NCBI GenBank assembly: GCA_947450745.1
Contig: CANFYD010000017.1
Location: forward strand, 1-17,709
Direction: 5' to 3'
Length of the DNA: 17,709 bases
Source of the DNA: Burkholderiales bacterium
Lineage (GTDB): Bacteria > Pseudomonadota > Gammaproteobacteria > Burkholderiales > Burkholderiaceae_C
The notes beneath the pieces are model-generated. The model saw only the letters and a list, made by a program, of their open reading frames with translations, was not told where the DNA came from and did no database searches. Shown here one piece after another: positions 1 through 8,089 of the stretch. The position numbers were made by a program, and so were the translations under genes. Each line of letters opens with the position of its first letter. Positions within the stretch are counted from its first letter, which is position 1.

Positions 1-1
1 G

Positions 2-523
2 GAGCTGACCATCGGGCAGGGCAGCGAGCATTTGATCCGCAGCACGTTGGCCGAGGTGGGTGCCGATGTCGGGCTGTATGAGCGGGCTTGGGCGCTGTAT
101 CAGGCGCATTACCGGCTGCTCAACGGGCAGTTTTCCGAGGTCTTCCCCGGTGTGATCGAGGGGCTGGAGCGGCTCAAGGCCTTGGGTTTGCCGATGGCCT
201 GCCTGACCAACAAACCGGCTGCTTTTGCCCGCGACCTGCTCGCTCGCAAAGGGCTGGACGGCTATTTCGACCAAGTTTTTGGCGGCGATGATTTCGAGCG
301 CAAAAAGCCCGATCCGCTGCCGCTGCTGAAGACTTGCGAGGCGCTGGGCACCGCGCCGCTCCGCACCTGGATGATTGGCGATTCCAGCAACGATGCGCGC
401 GCCGCCGATGCAGCCGGCTGTCCGCTGGTGCTGGTCACCTATGGCTACAACCACGGCCAGCCGATCCGCCAAGTGGCGGCGCGGCAGCATGTGGATCGCC
501 TGGACCTGATCGACCTGGGCTGA
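2..523 (+). CDS. gph: Phosphoglycolate phosphatase, 5'-truncated by window edge
   Basis: HAD-superfamily phosphatase that hydrolyses 2-phosphoglycolate to glycolate in the cytoplasm. The reading frame is open from base 2, and 173 residues are visible. The family is usually about 220-230 residues, so roughly the first 50 are missing, including the N-terminal DxDGT nucleophile motif. HAD motif II (LTNKP, near 203-217), the motif III lysine region (KKPDP, near 301-315) and motif IV (IGDSSND, near 376-396) are all present and intact. The gene ends 104 bp before the trpE start, and gph-trpE linkage is common in Betaproteobacteria, which supports Gph over other HAD hydrolases. An internal ATG at 32 is not the true start, because coding similarity continues upstream of it. 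Confidence 0.9.
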   Translation, partial: ELTIGQGSEHLIRSTLAEVGADVGLYERAWALYQAHYRLLNGQFSEVFPGVIEGLERLKALGLPMACLTNKPAAFARDLLARKGLDGYFDQVFGGDDFERKKPDPLPLLKTCEALGTAPLRTWMIGDSSNDARAADAAGCPLVLVTYGYNHGQPIRQVAARQHVDRLDLIDLG

Positions 524-596
524 AAACTTGGCCCACAAACCCCGCTGATACACTGATTTGAGAGCCATTTTGGCCAATTAATCGCCTGTTTTCCGT

Positions 597-612
597 GGCG
601 CGGCGATGCGCC
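597..612 (+). other. Small hairpin just before the trpE ribosome binding site
   Basis: GGCGC (597-601) and GCGCC (608-612) form a perfect 5-bp GC stem with a 6-nt loop. It ends two bases before AAGGG (614-618), the likely Shine-Dalgarno of trpE. A palindrome TTGGCCAA lies at 570-577. Either could modulate trpE expression, but no trp leader peptide (Trp codon run) or T-run attenuator is visible in the gph-trpE gap. Functional meaning is inference only. Confidence 0.3.
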
Positions 613-627
613 CAAGGGTTGGAACCG

Positions 628-2124
628 ATGACTGAACTTGAATTCAAAAGCCTGGCGGCGCTGGGCTACAACCGCATTCCCTTGATCAGCGAGGCCTTTG
701 CCGACCTGGAAACGCCGCTGTCGCTCTACCTGAAGCTGTGCGCGGGGGCCGGGGCCTACGGCGGGCAGGCCGGAAAGTACAGTTTTTTGCTGGAGTCGGT
801 CGTTGGTGGCGAGCGCTTTGGGCGTTACTCCTACATCGGCTTGCCCGCCCACACGGTGTTGAAGAGCCACGGTCTGCACACCGAGGTGATCCGCGACGGC
901 GCGGTGATTGAAAGCCATCAGGGCAACCCGCTGGACTTCATTGCCGCTTATCAGAAGCGCTTCAAAGTGGCGCTGCGGCCCGGCATGCCGAGGTTTTGCG
1001 GCGGGCTGGCCGGCTACTTCGGTTACGACGCGGTGCGCTATATCGAGCCCAAACTGGCGGCCACCGAGCTGCCCGGCGGGATCGACACGCCCGACGTGAT
1101 GCTCTTGCAATGCGAGGAACTGGCGGTGATCGACAACCTGTCCGGCCGCCTTTATTTGATCGTCTACGCCGACCCGAGCCAGGCGGAAGCGTTTTCCAAG
1201 GCGAAAAGGCGGCTGAACGAGCTGGCGGCCAAGCTGACCTACAGCGTGTCCGCGCCGGTGGTCAAGCGCGGCCAGGCCCATCCGGTCGAGCGGGAGTTCG
1301 CCAAAGCCGACTACTTGGCCGCCGTGCTGCGCGCCAAGGAATACATTGCCGCCGGCGACATGATGCAAGTGCAAGTGGGGCAGCGCCTGCGCAAGCGCTA
1401 CACCGAGTCGCCGCTGAGCTTGTACCGGGCGCTGCGCTCGCTGAACCCCAGCCCGTATATGTACTTTTACGACATGGGCGACTTCCAGATCGTCGGGGCC
1501 TCGCCAGAGATTCTGGTGCGCCAAGAGCATTCGCCGGAAGGCGACAAGGTCACCATCCGCCCGCTGGCCGGCACCCGTCCGCGCGGCGGCACGCCGGAGC
1601 AAGACCAGGCGCTGGAGCGTGAGCTGAAGGCCGACCCGAAGGAGTTGGCCGAGCATCTGATGCTGATCGACCTGGCCCGCAACGACATCGGCCGCATCGT
1701 CAAGACCGGCAGCGTCAAGGTCACCGATGCCTTTGTCGTCGAGCGCTATTCCCATGTGATGCATCTGGTCAGCAATGTCGAAGGGCTGCTGCAAGACGGC
1801 ATGAGCAATCTCGACGTGCTGAAGGCCACCTTCCCGGCCGGCACGCTGACCGGTGCGCCCAAGATCCGCGCGATGCAGATCATCGACGAGCTGGAGCCGG
1901 TCAAACGCGGCATCTACGGCGGTGCCTGCGGCTGCCTGAGCTTCGCCGGTGACATGGACTTGGCCATCGCCATACGCACCGGCATCATCAAGGACCAAAC
2001 CCTTTACGTGCAGGCCGCAGCCGGCATCGTGGCCGACTCGGTGCCCGAGCTGGAGTGGCTGGAGACCGAAGCCAAGGCCCGCGCCCTGATCCGCGCGGCG
2101 GAGCTGGTGGAAGAGGGGTTTTGA
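628..2124 (+). CDS. trpE: Anthranilate synthase component I
   Basis: Forms anthranilate from chorismate, using ammonia from glutamine delivered by TrpG; this is the first committed step of tryptophan synthesis. It has 498 residues, a normal length. The N-terminal regulatory domain carries LLES at residues 54-57, and NPSPYM lies at 273-278. In characterised TrpE proteins these belong to the tryptophan feedback site, so feedback inhibition is expected. The chorismate-binding domain shows PLAGTRPRGG, ELAEHLMLIDLARND and TGAPKIRAMQIIDELE, all typical. I chose ATG 628 over the in-frame GTG at 595: the protein then begins MTELEFKSLAALGYNRIP, as betaproteobacterial TrpE does, and AAGGG at 614-618 is a reasonable ribosome binding site. 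Unusually, the partner gene trpG is not next; about 7.4 kb separates them. Confidence 0.96.
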   Translation: MTELEFKSLAALGYNRIPLISEAFADLETPLSLYLKLCAGAGAYGGQAGKYSFLLESVVGGERFGRYSYIGLPAHTVLKSHGLHTEVIRDGAVIESHQGNPLDFIAAYQKRFKVALRPGMPRFCGGLAGYFGYDAVRYIEPKLAATELPGGIDTPDVMLLQCEELAVIDNLSGRLYLIVYADPSQAEAFSKAKRRLNELAAKLTYSVSAPVVKRGQAHPVEREFAKADYLAAVLRAKEYIAAGDMMQVQVGQRLRKRYTESPLSLYRALRSLNPSPYMYFYDMGDFQIVGASPEILVRQEHSPEGDKVTIRPLAGTRPRGGTPEQDQALERELKADPKELAEHLMLIDLARNDIGRIVKTGSVKVTDAFVVERYSHVMHLVSNVEGLLQDGMSNLDVLKATFPAGTLTGAPKIRAMQIIDELEPVKRGIYGGACGCLSFAGDMDLAIAIRTGIIKDQTLYVQAAAGIVADSVPELEWLETEAKARALIRAAELVEEGF

Positions 2125-2151
2125 TTCGAAACTGTTCGCTTTGCGAATAGA

Positions 2152-2222
2152 CCGTTCGTCCTGAGCCTGTCGAAGGACTCCTCCCGCTTCCGACCTCCCT
2201 TCGACAAGCTCAGGGCGAACGG
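2152..2222. repeat. REP-like inverted repeat (25-nt arms)
   Basis: The left arm at 2152-2176 and the right arm at 2198-2222 are reverse complements at 23 of 25 positions; both mismatches would be G-U tolerant in one RNA strand. The loop is 21 nt. The arms contain the CTGAGCCTGTCGAAGG / CCTTCGACAAGCTCAG core that I recognise as a dispersed intergenic repeat in many proteobacterial genomes. Its position right after the trpE stop fits REP elements, which favour gene ends. It could stabilise the trpE 3' end. Confidence 0.75.
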
Positions 2223-2266
2223 GCTTTATACGAAAAGTGTTGGGTTCTGATGCCTCGTATTGACGG

Positions 2267-2334
2267 CCGAGCATCCTGCCAACGACGCATGGCAGCCGCG
2301 CAGTAAAAAGTTCTTACCCTCTCACTTTTATGAC
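2267..2334 (+). repeat. 68-bp direct repeat, copy 1
   Basis: Matches 2423-2490 with a single C/T difference (2320 against 2476). It contains a perfect 6-bp stem CTGCCA/TGGCAG (2276-2281 and 2290-2295). It ends with CTTTTATGAC, the same sequence that supplies the jetA start codon in copy 2. Here the ATG at 2330 is followed by ACT AGA AGG TGA, so it would encode only MTRR. Confidence 0.95.
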
Positions 2335-2377
2335 TAGAAGGTGAGTGCTTTTGTAGCGAGCGGTTGTCAGGCTAGGC

Positions 2378-2436
2378 GGCAGGAGCGCAGGAACCGGAAC
2401 GTACTTCAGGTACGTGAGGATTCCGAGCATCCTGCC
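2378..2436 (+). repeat. Long imperfect hairpin upstream of jetA
   Basis: Arms at 2378-2404 and 2410-2436 pair at 19 of 27 positions around a 5-nt loop (TTCAG). Solid blocks are GGCAGGA/TCCTGCC at the base, GGAA/TTCC in the middle and ACGTAC/GTACGT at the tip. The last 14 nt of the right arm are the first 14 nt of direct-repeat copy 2, so copy 1 lacks the partner arm. CTGCC at 2432-2436 could also pair with GGCAG at 2447-2451, so two structures exclude each other. Regulatory function is inference. Confidence 0.6.
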
Positions 2437-2490
2437 AACGACGCATGGCAGCCGCGCAGTAAAAAGTTCTTACCTTCTCACTTTTATGAC
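2423..2490 (+). repeat. 68-bp direct repeat, copy 2, overlapping the jetA start
   Basis: This copy is 67/68 identical to 2267-2334. The repeat crosses the jetA initiation codon (ATG at 2486), so five coding bases belong to it. The sequence before the ATG (TTCTTACCTTCTCACTTTT) is pyrimidine-rich with no Shine-Dalgarno, which suggests weak, structured or leaderless initiation for jetA. Confidence 0.95.
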
Positions 2491-3997
2491 GCTTGACTAC
2501 GCCAGCCTAGATCAGTTGCGCCAAACCCATCCGGCGTGGCGGCTGCTGGCGTCGCCGCATGCGGCTCTGGTGGCGAGCTTTTTGCAGCGGGTGTTCATTG
2601 CGCCGAATTTGCGGGTGATCGCGCAAGCAGATCTGGCCGAGGCGCTGGAGGATGAGCTGTTCGGCTTGCGCGAGCGGTTGACGGATCGCGCTGGCGCGCG
2701 TGCGGGGGAGTCGCCTTTCCCGAAGCCGGCGCTGGACTATCTGAACGATTGGGCCGCCGGCGACAAGGGCTGGTTGCGCAAGTTCTACGCTCAGGGCTCG
2801 GACGAGCCGCAGTTCGATCTGACACCGGCCACCGAGCGGGCGATAGGCTGGCTGGCGTCGCTGAGCCAGCGCCAGTTTGTCGGCACCGAATCGCGCTTGC
2901 TGACGCTGTTCGACCTGCTCAAGCAAATGAGCGAGGGCAGCCAGACCGATGCCGAGGCGCGTCTGAACGAGCTGCAAAAGCGCCGCGACGCCATCGACGC
3001 CGAAATGGAGCGGGTGCGGCATGGCGACATGGCTCTGCTGGACGACACCGCGCTGAAGGACCGCTTCCAGCAGTTCATGCAGATTGCGCGCGAGCTGCTG
3101 TCCGACTTCCGCGAGGTGGAGCAGAATTTTCAAAGCCTGGACCGGCGCGTGCGCGAGCGCATCGCGCTGTGGGACGGCTCGAAAGGCCTGCTGCTGGCCG
3201 ACATCATGGGCGAGCGCGACGCGATTTCGCAGTCCGACCAGGGCCGCTCGTTTCGCGCCTTCTGGGACTTTTTGATGTCCAGCAGCCGCCAAGACGAACT
3301 GACCCAGTTGCTGGCCCATGTGCTGAGCCTGGACCCGGTGGCCGAGCTGAAGCCCGATCAACGCATCAAACGCGTGCATTACGACTGGCTGGAGGCGGGC
3401 GAACACACGCAGCGCACGGTGGCGCAGTTGTCGCAGCAGCTGCGGCGCTTTCTGGACGACAAGGCCTGGCTGGAAAACCGGCGAATCATGGACCTGCTGC
3501 GCAGCATCGAGGCGCGCGCGCTGGGCTTGCGCGACACACCGCCGCCGGGCGAGGTGATGACGGTGGCCGACAGCGCGGCCGAGATCGACTTGCCGATGGA
3601 GCGGCCCTTGCACCAGCCTAGCGTGAAGCCCGCCATCGCCGCCACGGTGCTGGTGGCCGATGACGAGGACGGCAGCGCCGCCAGCAGCGCCAGCTTGCAA
3701 GCGCTGTACGCCCAGGTGGTGGTGGACCCGACCCGGCTCAGCCGCCATGTGCGGCGCAGCCTAGTCGACCGCGCCCAGGTCACGCTGGCCGAGCTGTGCG
3801 CTACCCAACCGTTGCAGCAGGGTTTGGCCGAGCTGGTGGGCTATTTGCAGCTGAGCGATCCGGGCTTCAAGACAGTGATCGATGAAACGATTTCCGAGAT
3901 CATCAGCTGGCAGCCCGAGGCTGGGATGGACAACAACAACAGCGCAGGGGTGCTGCACAAGCGGGCCCGCTTGCCGCGCGTGATTTTTGTGAAATGA
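2486..3997 (+). CDS. jetA: Wadjet subunit JetA (DUF3375, MukF-like kleisin)
   Basis: JetA is the kleisin-like subunit of the Wadjet SMC complex; it bridges the two JetC ATPase heads and carries JetB. The 503-residue protein starts MTLDYASLDQLRQTHPAWRL and continues with a helical N-terminal region (LVASFLQRVFIAPNLRVIAQADLAEALED) typical of DUF3375. Long helices rich in charged residues occupy about 150-220 and 300-350. A linker at about 365-405 (Pro, Ala and acidic residues) precedes a helical C-terminal domain ending RLPRVIFVK. I chose ATG 2486 over the in-frame GTG at 2414, because family-like sequence begins there and the upstream 24 codons lie in repeat sequence. The stop overlaps the jetB start (ATGA). 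Assignment rests on recognition of the family and on the four-gene context. Confidence 0.88.
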   Translation: MTLDYASLDQLRQTHPAWRLLASPHAALVASFLQRVFIAPNLRVIAQADLAEALEDELFGLRERLTDRAGARAGESPFPKPALDYLNDWAAGDKGWLRKFYAQGSDEPQFDLTPATERAIGWLASLSQRQFVGTESRLLTLFDLLKQMSEGSQTDAEARLNELQKRRDAIDAEMERVRHGDMALLDDTALKDRFQQFMQIARELLSDFREVEQNFQSLDRRVRERIALWDGSKGLLLADIMGERDAISQSDQGRSFRAFWDFLMSSSRQDELTQLLAHVLSLDPVAELKPDQRIKRVHYDWLEAGEHTQRTVAQLSQQLRRFLDDKAWLENRRIMDLLRSIEARALGLRDTPPPGEVMTVADSAAEIDLPMERPLHQPSVKPAIAATVLVADDEDGSAASSASLQALYAQVVVDPTRLSRHVRRSLVDRAQVTLAELCATQPLQQGLAELVGYLQLSDPGFKTVIDETISEIISWQPEAGMDNNNSAGVLHKRARLPRVIFVK

Positions 3998-4674
3998 CAG
4001 GGCAGGGACTCAAGATGGACGCGAGCGAAGCCGAGCCCGCCAGCGAGGCCGGGGTGAATGATTTGTCGGCCCTGGCCGTCACGCTGCTGAAGGGCGTGCT
4101 GTATCAGGAGTTGGACGCGGCGCTGTGGGCGGCCTTGCTGAAACTGCAAGCGCGGTTGCGCGACTATGTGGCGGTGCTGGGCCTGGAGCTGGTGCTGGAC
4201 GAGGCCGAGGGCTATGCCTATTTGCGCGCCAAGCCGGTGGACGAAACGGAGGCTGCCGCAGGGACTGGGACTGGGGCGGCCAAGCTGCCGCGCTTGGTGG
4301 TGCGGCGGCCCTTGTCCTTTCCGGTCAGTTTGTTGCTGGCGCTGTTGCGCAAGAAGTTGGCCGAGTTCGATGCCAGCGGCCTGGACACCCGGCTGGTGCT
4401 GGCGCGCGAGGAACTGATGGAGTTGATCCGCATCTTTTTGCCCGCCAGCAGCAACGAGGCGCGCTTGATCGACCAACTCGACACCCACTTGAACAAGATT
4501 GTCGAGCTGGGGTTTTTGCGCAAGCTGAAAAGCGCCGCCGGGCAGCCGCCCAGCTTCGAGGTGCGGCGCATCTTGAAGGCTTTCGTCGATGCGCAGTGGT
4601 TGGCCGATTTCGACGCCCGCCTGGCGGCGTATCAGGCGCAGTTGGCGGCGGGGGATGGCAGCGATGAAGCCTGA
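3994..4674 (+). CDS. jetB: Wadjet subunit JetB (DUF4194, MukE-like)
   Basis: JetB is the small winged-helix (kite) subunit that binds the JetA kleisin in the Wadjet complex, comparable to MukE. The protein has 226 residues from the ATG at 3994, which overlaps the jetA stop in ATGA and suggests translational coupling. A second ATG at 4015, preceded by CAGGGAC, would give 219 residues and is a real alternative. The core LSFPVSLLLALLRKKLAEFD, followed by LVLAREELMELIRIFLP and LIDQLDTHLNKIVELGFL, is the DUF4194 pattern. A short Ala/Gly/Thr-rich insert (AAAGTGTGAA, about 88-97) is encoded by a small GGGACT tandem repeat and looks like a flexible loop. The end overlaps jetC by 11 bp. Confidence 0.87.
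   Translation: MTGQGLKMDASEAEPASEAGVNDLSALAVTLLKGVLYQELDAALWAALLKLQARLRDYVAVLGLELVLDEAEGYAYLRAKPVDETEAAAGTGTGAAKLPRLVVRRPLSFPVSLLLALLRKKLAEFDASGLDTRLVLAREELMELIRIFLPASSNEARLIDQLDTHLNKIVELGFLRKLKSAAGQPPSFEVRRILKAFVDAQWLADFDARLAAYQAQLAAGDGSDEA
4650..4655 (+). promoter_or_regulatory. Ribosome binding site deciding the jetC start
   Basis: GGGGGA lies 8 nt before ATG 4664, inside the end of jetB. The earlier ATG at 4655 overlaps this purine run and so would have no space for a ribosome binding site; 4664 is preferred. Confidence 0.5.
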
Positions 4675-7600
4675 GCTGGAGCCTGAACTTTCGCAAGCCT
4701 TCGACTTTGCCGCCGACGATGCGCTGTCCGGCTTTCGCTTGCAGCGGCTGGAGGTCTTCAACTGGGGCACCTTCGACGGCCGCGTCTGGGTGCTGCACCC
4801 CGAGGGCAAGAACGCGCTGTTGACCGGCGACATCGGCTCGGGCAAATCGACCTTGGTGGACGCCATCACCACGCTGCTGGTCCCCGCCCAGCGGGTCGCC
4901 TACAACAAGGCCGCCGGGGCCGACAGCAAGGAGCGCAGCTTGCGTTCCTATGTGCTGGGGCATTTCAAATCGGAGCGCAACGAGCTCAGCGGCGCGGCCA
5001 AACCGGTGGCGCTGCGCGACCAAAGCAGTTACTCGGTGATTCTGGGCGTGTTCCACAACGCCGGCTTCGACCAGACCGTCACGCTGGCGCAGGTGTTCTG
5101 GATGAAGGACGCGCATGGCCAGCCGGCGCGCTTCTTCGTCGGAGCGGAAAAGGACTTGTCGATTGCCGGCGACTTTGCCAATTTCGGCACCGAGATCGCC
5201 GCCTTGCGCAAGCGGCTGCGCGGGACTGGCAAGACGGAACTGTTTGATAGCTTTCCGCCTTACGGGGCTTGGTTCCGGCGCCGTTTTGGCATCGAGAACG
5301 AGCAAGCGCTGGAGCTGTTCCATCAAACCGTGTCGATGAAGTCGGTCGGCAATTTGACCGATTTTGTGCGCAGCCACATGCTGGAGCCGTTCGAGGTGGC
5401 GCCTCGCATCAGCGCCTTGATCGCCCACTTTGATGACTTGAACCGCGCCCACGAGGCGGTGCTAAAAGCCAAGCGGCAGCTGAGCTTGTTGGCGCCCTTG
5501 GTGGCCGACGGTGAACGCCACGCGGCCAGCGTGGCCGAGGTGGATCAATTGCGGGCCAACCGGCAGGCGCTGCGGCGCTACTTTGCCGGGCTCAAGCTCG
5601 GGCTGCTCGACCTGCGGCTGGGCGGCTTGGCTGACGATGTGCAGCGCGCCGAGGCCTATGTTGAGCGGCTCGGTCAGCGGGTCACGCAGCAGCGGCAGGA
5701 GCAGCGCGCGCTGGAGCGTGACATCGCCCAGAACGGCGGCGACCGGCTGGCGCAGATCGGCTTGGCCATGGCTGAAAAATCGGCCGAGGTGGCGCGCCGC
5801 CGCGAGCGGGCCGAGCGCTACAACCACTTGGCGCGCGGTATCGGCCTGCTCAGCATGAGCTCGGCACAGGACTTTGTGGCGCAGCGCCAAAGCCTGCTGG
5901 CGATGCGCACGACCGCTGCCGACGAGGATGCGCAGCTGGACAACCTGAGGACAGAGCAAGCGGTCGAGTTTGCCGGCCGGCGGCTGGGCTTGGCCGAGCT
6001 GGTGGCCGAAATCGACAACCTGAAAGCGCGTCGCAGCAACATCCCCAAGGATCAGGTGGCAATGCGGTCGGCCCTGTGCAGCGCGCTGGACTTGGCCGAG
6101 ACAGAGATGCCGTTTGCCGGCGAGTTGCTGCAGGTGCTGGAGCGGGAGCGCGATTGGGAGGGCGCGGCCGAGCGGCTGATGCGCGGCTTCGGGCTGGCCC
6201 TGCTGGTGCCGGACGCGCATTACGCGGCGGTGGCCGCTTGGGTGGACAAAATGGCCTTGCGCAGCCGCTTGGTCTACTTCCGCGTGCGGCTCTCCACGCG
6301 GGCCGAAGCCCCTGTGTTGCAGCGCGATTCGCTGGCGGCCAAGCTGGAGATCAAGCCCGATTCGGTCTTTCACGACTGGCTGGCGCGCGAGGTGGCGCAT
6401 CGCTTTGATCTGGTCTGCTGCAGCACGCAAGAGCAGTTCCGCCGCGAGACCCGCGCCGTCACCCGCGCCGGGCAGTTGAAGTCCGGCGGCGAGCGGCATG
6501 AAAAGGACAACCGCTTCCCGCTCGATGACCGCAGCCGCTACGTGCTGGGCTGGAGCAACGCCGCCAAGCTGGCCGCCTTGCAGACGCGGGCGCGCGGGCT
6601 GGAGGCCGGTGTGGCCGATTTGGGCTTGCAGCTGGCTCGGTTGCAAAGCCGGCAGGCCGAGCAGCGCGAACGGCTGATGGCTTTGTCGTTGTTGGACGAA
6701 TACACCGACTTTGGCGAACTGGACTGGCAGACGCCGGCGCAGGAAGCGGCACGCTTGAGCGATGAAAAGTTGGCGCTGGAGGCCAGCTCCGACATGCTCA
6801 AGCAACTGACCACCAAGCTCGACGCGCTGACCCTCAGCTTGACGAGCGCCGAGGCGCAGTTGGAGCAGCACAAAGACAGCCGCTCGCGCTTGCTGCAGCG
6901 GCAAAGCGACGCCCAAGCGCTGCGCCTGCAAACCCAGGCCTTGCTGGACGATGCCGCGCCGTCAGGGCAAGCCGCAGCGGCTGGGCAAGAGCCACCGGCC
7001 GATGCGCCGTCAGCCTTCGATGCCCTGGACGCGCTGCGCCGCGAACTGATGGGCGCGCAGGCCTTGACGGTGGAGGGCTGCGACCCGCGTGAACGCGAGC
7101 TGCGCGACCATTTGCAGACCCGCATCGACGCCGAGGAGCAAAAGCTCAAGCGCCTGCGCGACCGCATCATCGACACGATGCGGGCCTATTGCCTGGCCTT
7201 CCCGCTCGACACGCAAGAGGTCGATGTGGCTGTGGACGCCCTGGGCGAATTCCGGCTGATGCTTGACAAGCTGAATGCCGACGACCTGCCCCGTTTCGAG
7301 GCGCGCTTCAAGGAGTTGCTGAACGAGAACACCATCCGCGAGGTGGCCAACTTCCAGTCGCAAATGGCGCGCGAGCGCGAAACGATCAAGGAGCGCATCG
7401 CCCGCATCAACGAGTCGCTCGATGCGATCGACTACAACCCGGGCCGCTTCATCGTGCTGGAGGCGCAGGCCACGCTGGACGCCGACATCCGCGACTTCCA
7501 GGCCGAGCTGCGCGCCTGCACCGACGGCGCGCTGACCGGCTCGGAGGACAGCCAATACTCCGAAGCCAAGTTCTTGCAGGTGAAGCTGATCATCGAGCGC

Positions 7601-8089
7601 TTTCGTGGTCGCGAGGGGCTGGCCGAGTTGGACCGGCGCTGGACTGCCAAGGTCAGCGATGTGCGGCAATGGTTCGTCTTTGCCGCCAGCGAGCGCTGGC
7701 GCGAGGACGGGCGCGAACATGAGCATTACTCCGACTCCGGCGGCAAGTCCGGCGGCCAAAAGGAAAAGCTCGCCTACACGATTCTGGCCCCCAGCCTGGC
7801 CTATCAGTTCGGGCTGGAATGGGGTGCGGCGCGCTCCCGCTCGTTCCGCTTTGTCGTCATCGACGAGGCCTTCGGGCGCGGCTCGGACGAATCGGCGCAG
7901 TACGGCTTGCGCCTGTTTGCACAGCTCGGTTTGCAGTTGCTGATCGTCACGCCGCTGCAAAAAATCCACATCATCGAACCGTTCGTGTCCAGCGTCGGCT
8001 TTGTGCACAACGAGGACGGCCGTGCCTCCAAGTTGCGCCATTTGTCGATCGAGGACTACCGGGTCGAAAAAGCGGGCGTGCCGCGATGA
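4664..8089 (+). CDS. jetC: Wadjet SMC-like ATPase JetC
   Basis: JetC is the motor of Wadjet: a MukB/SMC-like ATPase that extrudes DNA loops and recognises small circular DNA. The protein has 1141 residues. The N-terminal head has Walker A GDIGSGKST at 55-63. Two long Arg/Glu/Gln/Leu-rich coiled-coil arms (about 260-480 and 640-965) flank a globular hinge-like middle (about 481-640, with the motif HEKDNRFPLDDRSRYVLGW). The C-terminal head has the ABC signature SGGQKEKLA at 1029-1037 and Walker B RFVVIDEAFGRGSDES with D1067 and catalytic E1068. All ATPase motifs are intact, so the gene looks functional. RecN or SbcC are less likely because of the DUF4194 and JetD neighbours. The stop overlaps the jetD start by 4 bp (ATGA). 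Confidence 0.92.
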   Translation: MKPELEPELSQAFDFAADDALSGFRLQRLEVFNWGTFDGRVWVLHPEGKNALLTGDIGSGKSTLVDAITTLLVPAQRVAYNKAAGADSKERSLRSYVLGHFKSERNELSGAAKPVALRDQSSYSVILGVFHNAGFDQTVTLAQVFWMKDAHGQPARFFVGAEKDLSIAGDFANFGTEIAALRKRLRGTGKTELFDSFPPYGAWFRRRFGIENEQALELFHQTVSMKSVGNLTDFVRSHMLEPFEVAPRISALIAHFDDLNRAHEAVLKAKRQLSLLAPLVADGERHAASVAEVDQLRANRQALRRYFAGLKLGLLDLRLGGLADDVQRAEAYVERLGQRVTQQRQEQRALERDIAQNGGDRLAQIGLAMAEKSAEVARRRERAERYNHLARGIGLLSMSSAQDFVAQRQSLLAMRTTAADEDAQLDNLRTEQAVEFAGRRLGLAELVAEIDNLKARRSNIPKDQVAMRSALCSALDLAETEMPFAGELLQVLERERDWEGAAERLMRGFGLALLVPDAHYAAVAAWVDKMALRSRLVYFRVRLSTRAEAPVLQRDSLAAKLEIKPDSVFHDWLAREVAHRFDLVCCSTQEQFRRETRAVTRAGQLKSGGERHEKDNRFPLDDRSRYVLGWSNAAKLAALQTRARGLEAGVADLGLQLARLQSRQAEQRERLMALSLLDEYTDFGELDWQTPAQEAARLSDEKLALEASSDMLKQLTTKLDALTLSLTSAEAQLEQHKDSRSRLLQRQSDAQALRLQTQALLDDAAPSGQAAAAGQEPPADAPSAFDALDALRRELMGAQALTVEGCDPRERELRDHLQTRIDAEEQKLKRLRDRIIDTMRAYCLAFPLDTQEVDVAVDALGEFRLMLDKLNADDLPRFEARFKELLNENTIREVANFQSQMARERETIKERIARINESLDAIDYNPGRFIVLEAQATLDADIRDFQAELRACTDGALTGSEDSQYSEAKFLQVKLIIERFRGREGLAELDRRWTAKVSDVRQWFVFAASERWREDGREHEHYSDSGGKSGGQKEKLAYTILAPSLAYQFGLEWGAARSRSFRFVVIDEAFGRGSDESAQYGLRLFAQLGLQLLIVTPLQKIHIIEPFVSSVGFVHNEDGRASKLRHLSIEDYRVEKAGVPR

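Larger units (their letters stand above)
2125..2485. other. Gene-free, repeat-rich junction between trpE and the jet operon
   Basis: This 361-bp stretch contains no credible gene. From left to right it holds a small hairpin (TTCGC 2135-2139, GCGAA 2143-2147), a REP-like inverted repeat (2152-2222), copy 1 of a 68-bp direct repeat (2267-2334), an imperfect long hairpin (2378-2436), and copy 2 of the direct repeat (2423-2490), which runs into jetA. I saw no clear sigma70 promoter and no intrinsic terminator with a T run. The repeats mark the left edge of the segment that separates trpE from trpG. Confidence 0.7.

Noticed and set aside
445..2274. 609-codon open frame on the minus strand opposite trpE
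   Set aside because: It is a shadow of trpE in GC-rich DNA: its translation is low-complexity Gln/Gly/Ala/Arg/His-rich sequence without any recognisable domain, and trpE on the plus strand is certain.
2414..2485. Upstream GTG start extending JetA by 24 residues
   Set aside because: The extra codons come from the hairpin and direct repeat, and JetA-like sequence begins exactly at ATG 2486.
5462..6931. 489-codon minus-strand frame within jetC
   Set aside because: Same shadow effect: it lies opposite the coiled-coil region of jetC, with no domain and no ribosome binding site context.
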